Assembly (NCBI GenBank): GCA_028284325.1
Contig: JANQRX010000002.1
Span: 248,001-312,000 of the forward strand
Length of the DNA stretch: 64,000 nt
Direction of reading: 5' to 3'
Source of the DNA: Bauldia sp.
Lineage (GTDB): Bacteria > Pseudomonadota > Alphaproteobacteria > Rhizobiales > Kaistiaceae
Shown: piece by piece, positions 63,434 to 64,000 of the stretch
Numbering within the stretch: position 1 is the first letter of the stretch
Layout: each line of letters starts with the position of its first letter
Program-made: the position numbers and the translations under genes
The notes under the pieces: generated by a model
What the model was told of the DNA's origin: nothing
What the model saw: the letters and a program-made list of their open reading frames with translations, nothing else
Database searches by the model: none

Positions 63434-64000
63434 ATGCCGATCGACATCCTCATGCCGGCTCTGTCGCCGACCATGGAAGAAGGCACCCTCGCCAAATGGC
63501 TCAAGAAAGAGGGTGACGAGGTCAAGGCCGGCGACGTGGTGGCCGAGATCGAGACCGACAAGGCGACGATGGAGGTCGAAGCCGTCGACGAGGGGACGGT
63601 TGCCCGGCTGCTGGTCGCGGAAGGCACGGAGAACGTCAAGGTGAACACACCGATCGCAGTGCTCGCCGGCGACGGCGAAAGCGCCGCCGATGTGCCGGCA
63701 ACCGCGGGCGCCAATGGCGGCGCGGCCCCGGCCACCGCTCCCGCAGAAGCGCCGCCCGTTGAAACACCGCCGGCGCCCGCCGACGAGCCGGTAGCGGCCG
63801 AACCGGTGCAGGCGCGAGCCGCACCCGATCCGGAACTGCCGGCGGGCACCGAGATGGTCAGGATGACCGTCCGCGAGGCCCTGCGCGACGCCATGGCCGA
63901 GGAGATGCGGCGCGACGCGGATGTCTTTGTCATGGGCGAGGAGGTGGCCGAGTATCAGGGCGCCTACAAGGTCACCCAGGGCCTGCTCGACGAGTTCGGC
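63434..64000 (+). CDS. pdhB: Pyruvate dehydrogenase E1 component subunit beta with lipoyl domain, 3' cut by window edge
   Basis: Second half of E1; 189 codons are visible. Residues 1 to about 80 are a lipoyl domain ([20 protein letters not shown]) with the lipoylated Lys43 in [10 protein letters not shown]. An Ala/Pro/Glu-rich linker runs to about residue 140, and the E1-beta fold begins [14 protein letters not shown]. An E1-beta with its own lipoyl domain is the alphaproteobacterial form. It is 43 bp after pdhA with GGAGG upstream. Confidence 0.96.
   Translation, partial: MPIDILMPALSPTMEEGTLAKWLKKEGDEVKAGDVVAEIETDKATMEVEAVDEGTVARLLVAEGTENVKVNTPIAVLAGDGESAADVPATAGANGGAAPATAPAEAPPVETPPAPADEPVAAEPVQARAAPDPELPAGTEMVRMTVREALRDAMAEEMRRDADVFVMGEEVAEYQGAYKVTQGLLDEFG

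Overview
This window is a high-GC chromosomal segment of an alphaproteobacterium. The evidence is its gene order (nuo operon, birA, RNase J, DUF1467 gene, short proS, lolCD, dnaE; rpsB to lpxB; gltA/gltX; comEC, lexA, moeA, moaC, trpCDGE, ppiD; tpiA, secG, pyrG, kdsA, eno, ftsB, pdhAB), the use of LpxI, an E1-beta subunit carrying a lipoyl domain, and a GTTC-N7-GTTC SOS box at lexA. The order resembles Hyphomicrobiales or Rhodospirillales chromosomes; I cannot name a genus.

Region by region: 1-10676 holds the distal complex I operon, nuoF (cut by the window edge) to nuoN, tightly coupled. 10684-13822 continues with birA, rnj, mce and a DUF1467 gene. A 384-bp gap (13823-14206) carries signals for a short minus-strand transcript. 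14207-17542 is proS-lolC-lolD. 17601-18985 is a lower-GC three-gene minus-strand islet (unknown protein, XRE-family regulator, HigB/RelE-like candidate) that interrupts an otherwise familiar lolD-dnaE junction. dnaE (19448-22888) is preceded by a well-signalled 33-codon membrane-peptide ORF.

23078-36515 is a long forward run: translation (rpsB, tsf, frr), UMP kinase, isoprenoid and phospholipid steps (uppS, cdsA, dxr), then envelope assembly and lipid A (rseP, bamA, fabZ, lpxA, lpxI, lpxB). lpxD is absent from its usual slot between bamA and fabZ. gltX and gltA run on the minus strand, convergent with lpxB. glnS, unusual in this class, and comEC run forward, and comEC appears to start at a non-standard codon. 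lexA is convergent with comEC.

Between lexA and moeA lies the second accessory stretch (44252-46422): an SRPBCC gene and a VOC gene embedded in about 1.3 kb of repeats. These comprise six copies of a 55-bp nested palindrome, a roughly 250-bp direct duplication, an inverted pair of CCTCCGGC hairpins and a duplicated scrap of the moeA 3' end. A minus-strand block then runs ppiD-trpE-trpG-trpD-trpC-moaC-moeA. Forward again: tpiA, secG, pyrG, a VOC gene and kdsA; queF and a DUF1835 gene on the minus strand; then eno, ftsB, pdhA and the start of pdhB. Most of the window is ordinary core genome. The novelty is in the islet, the repeat region, the small transcription units and a few fused or restructured core proteins.
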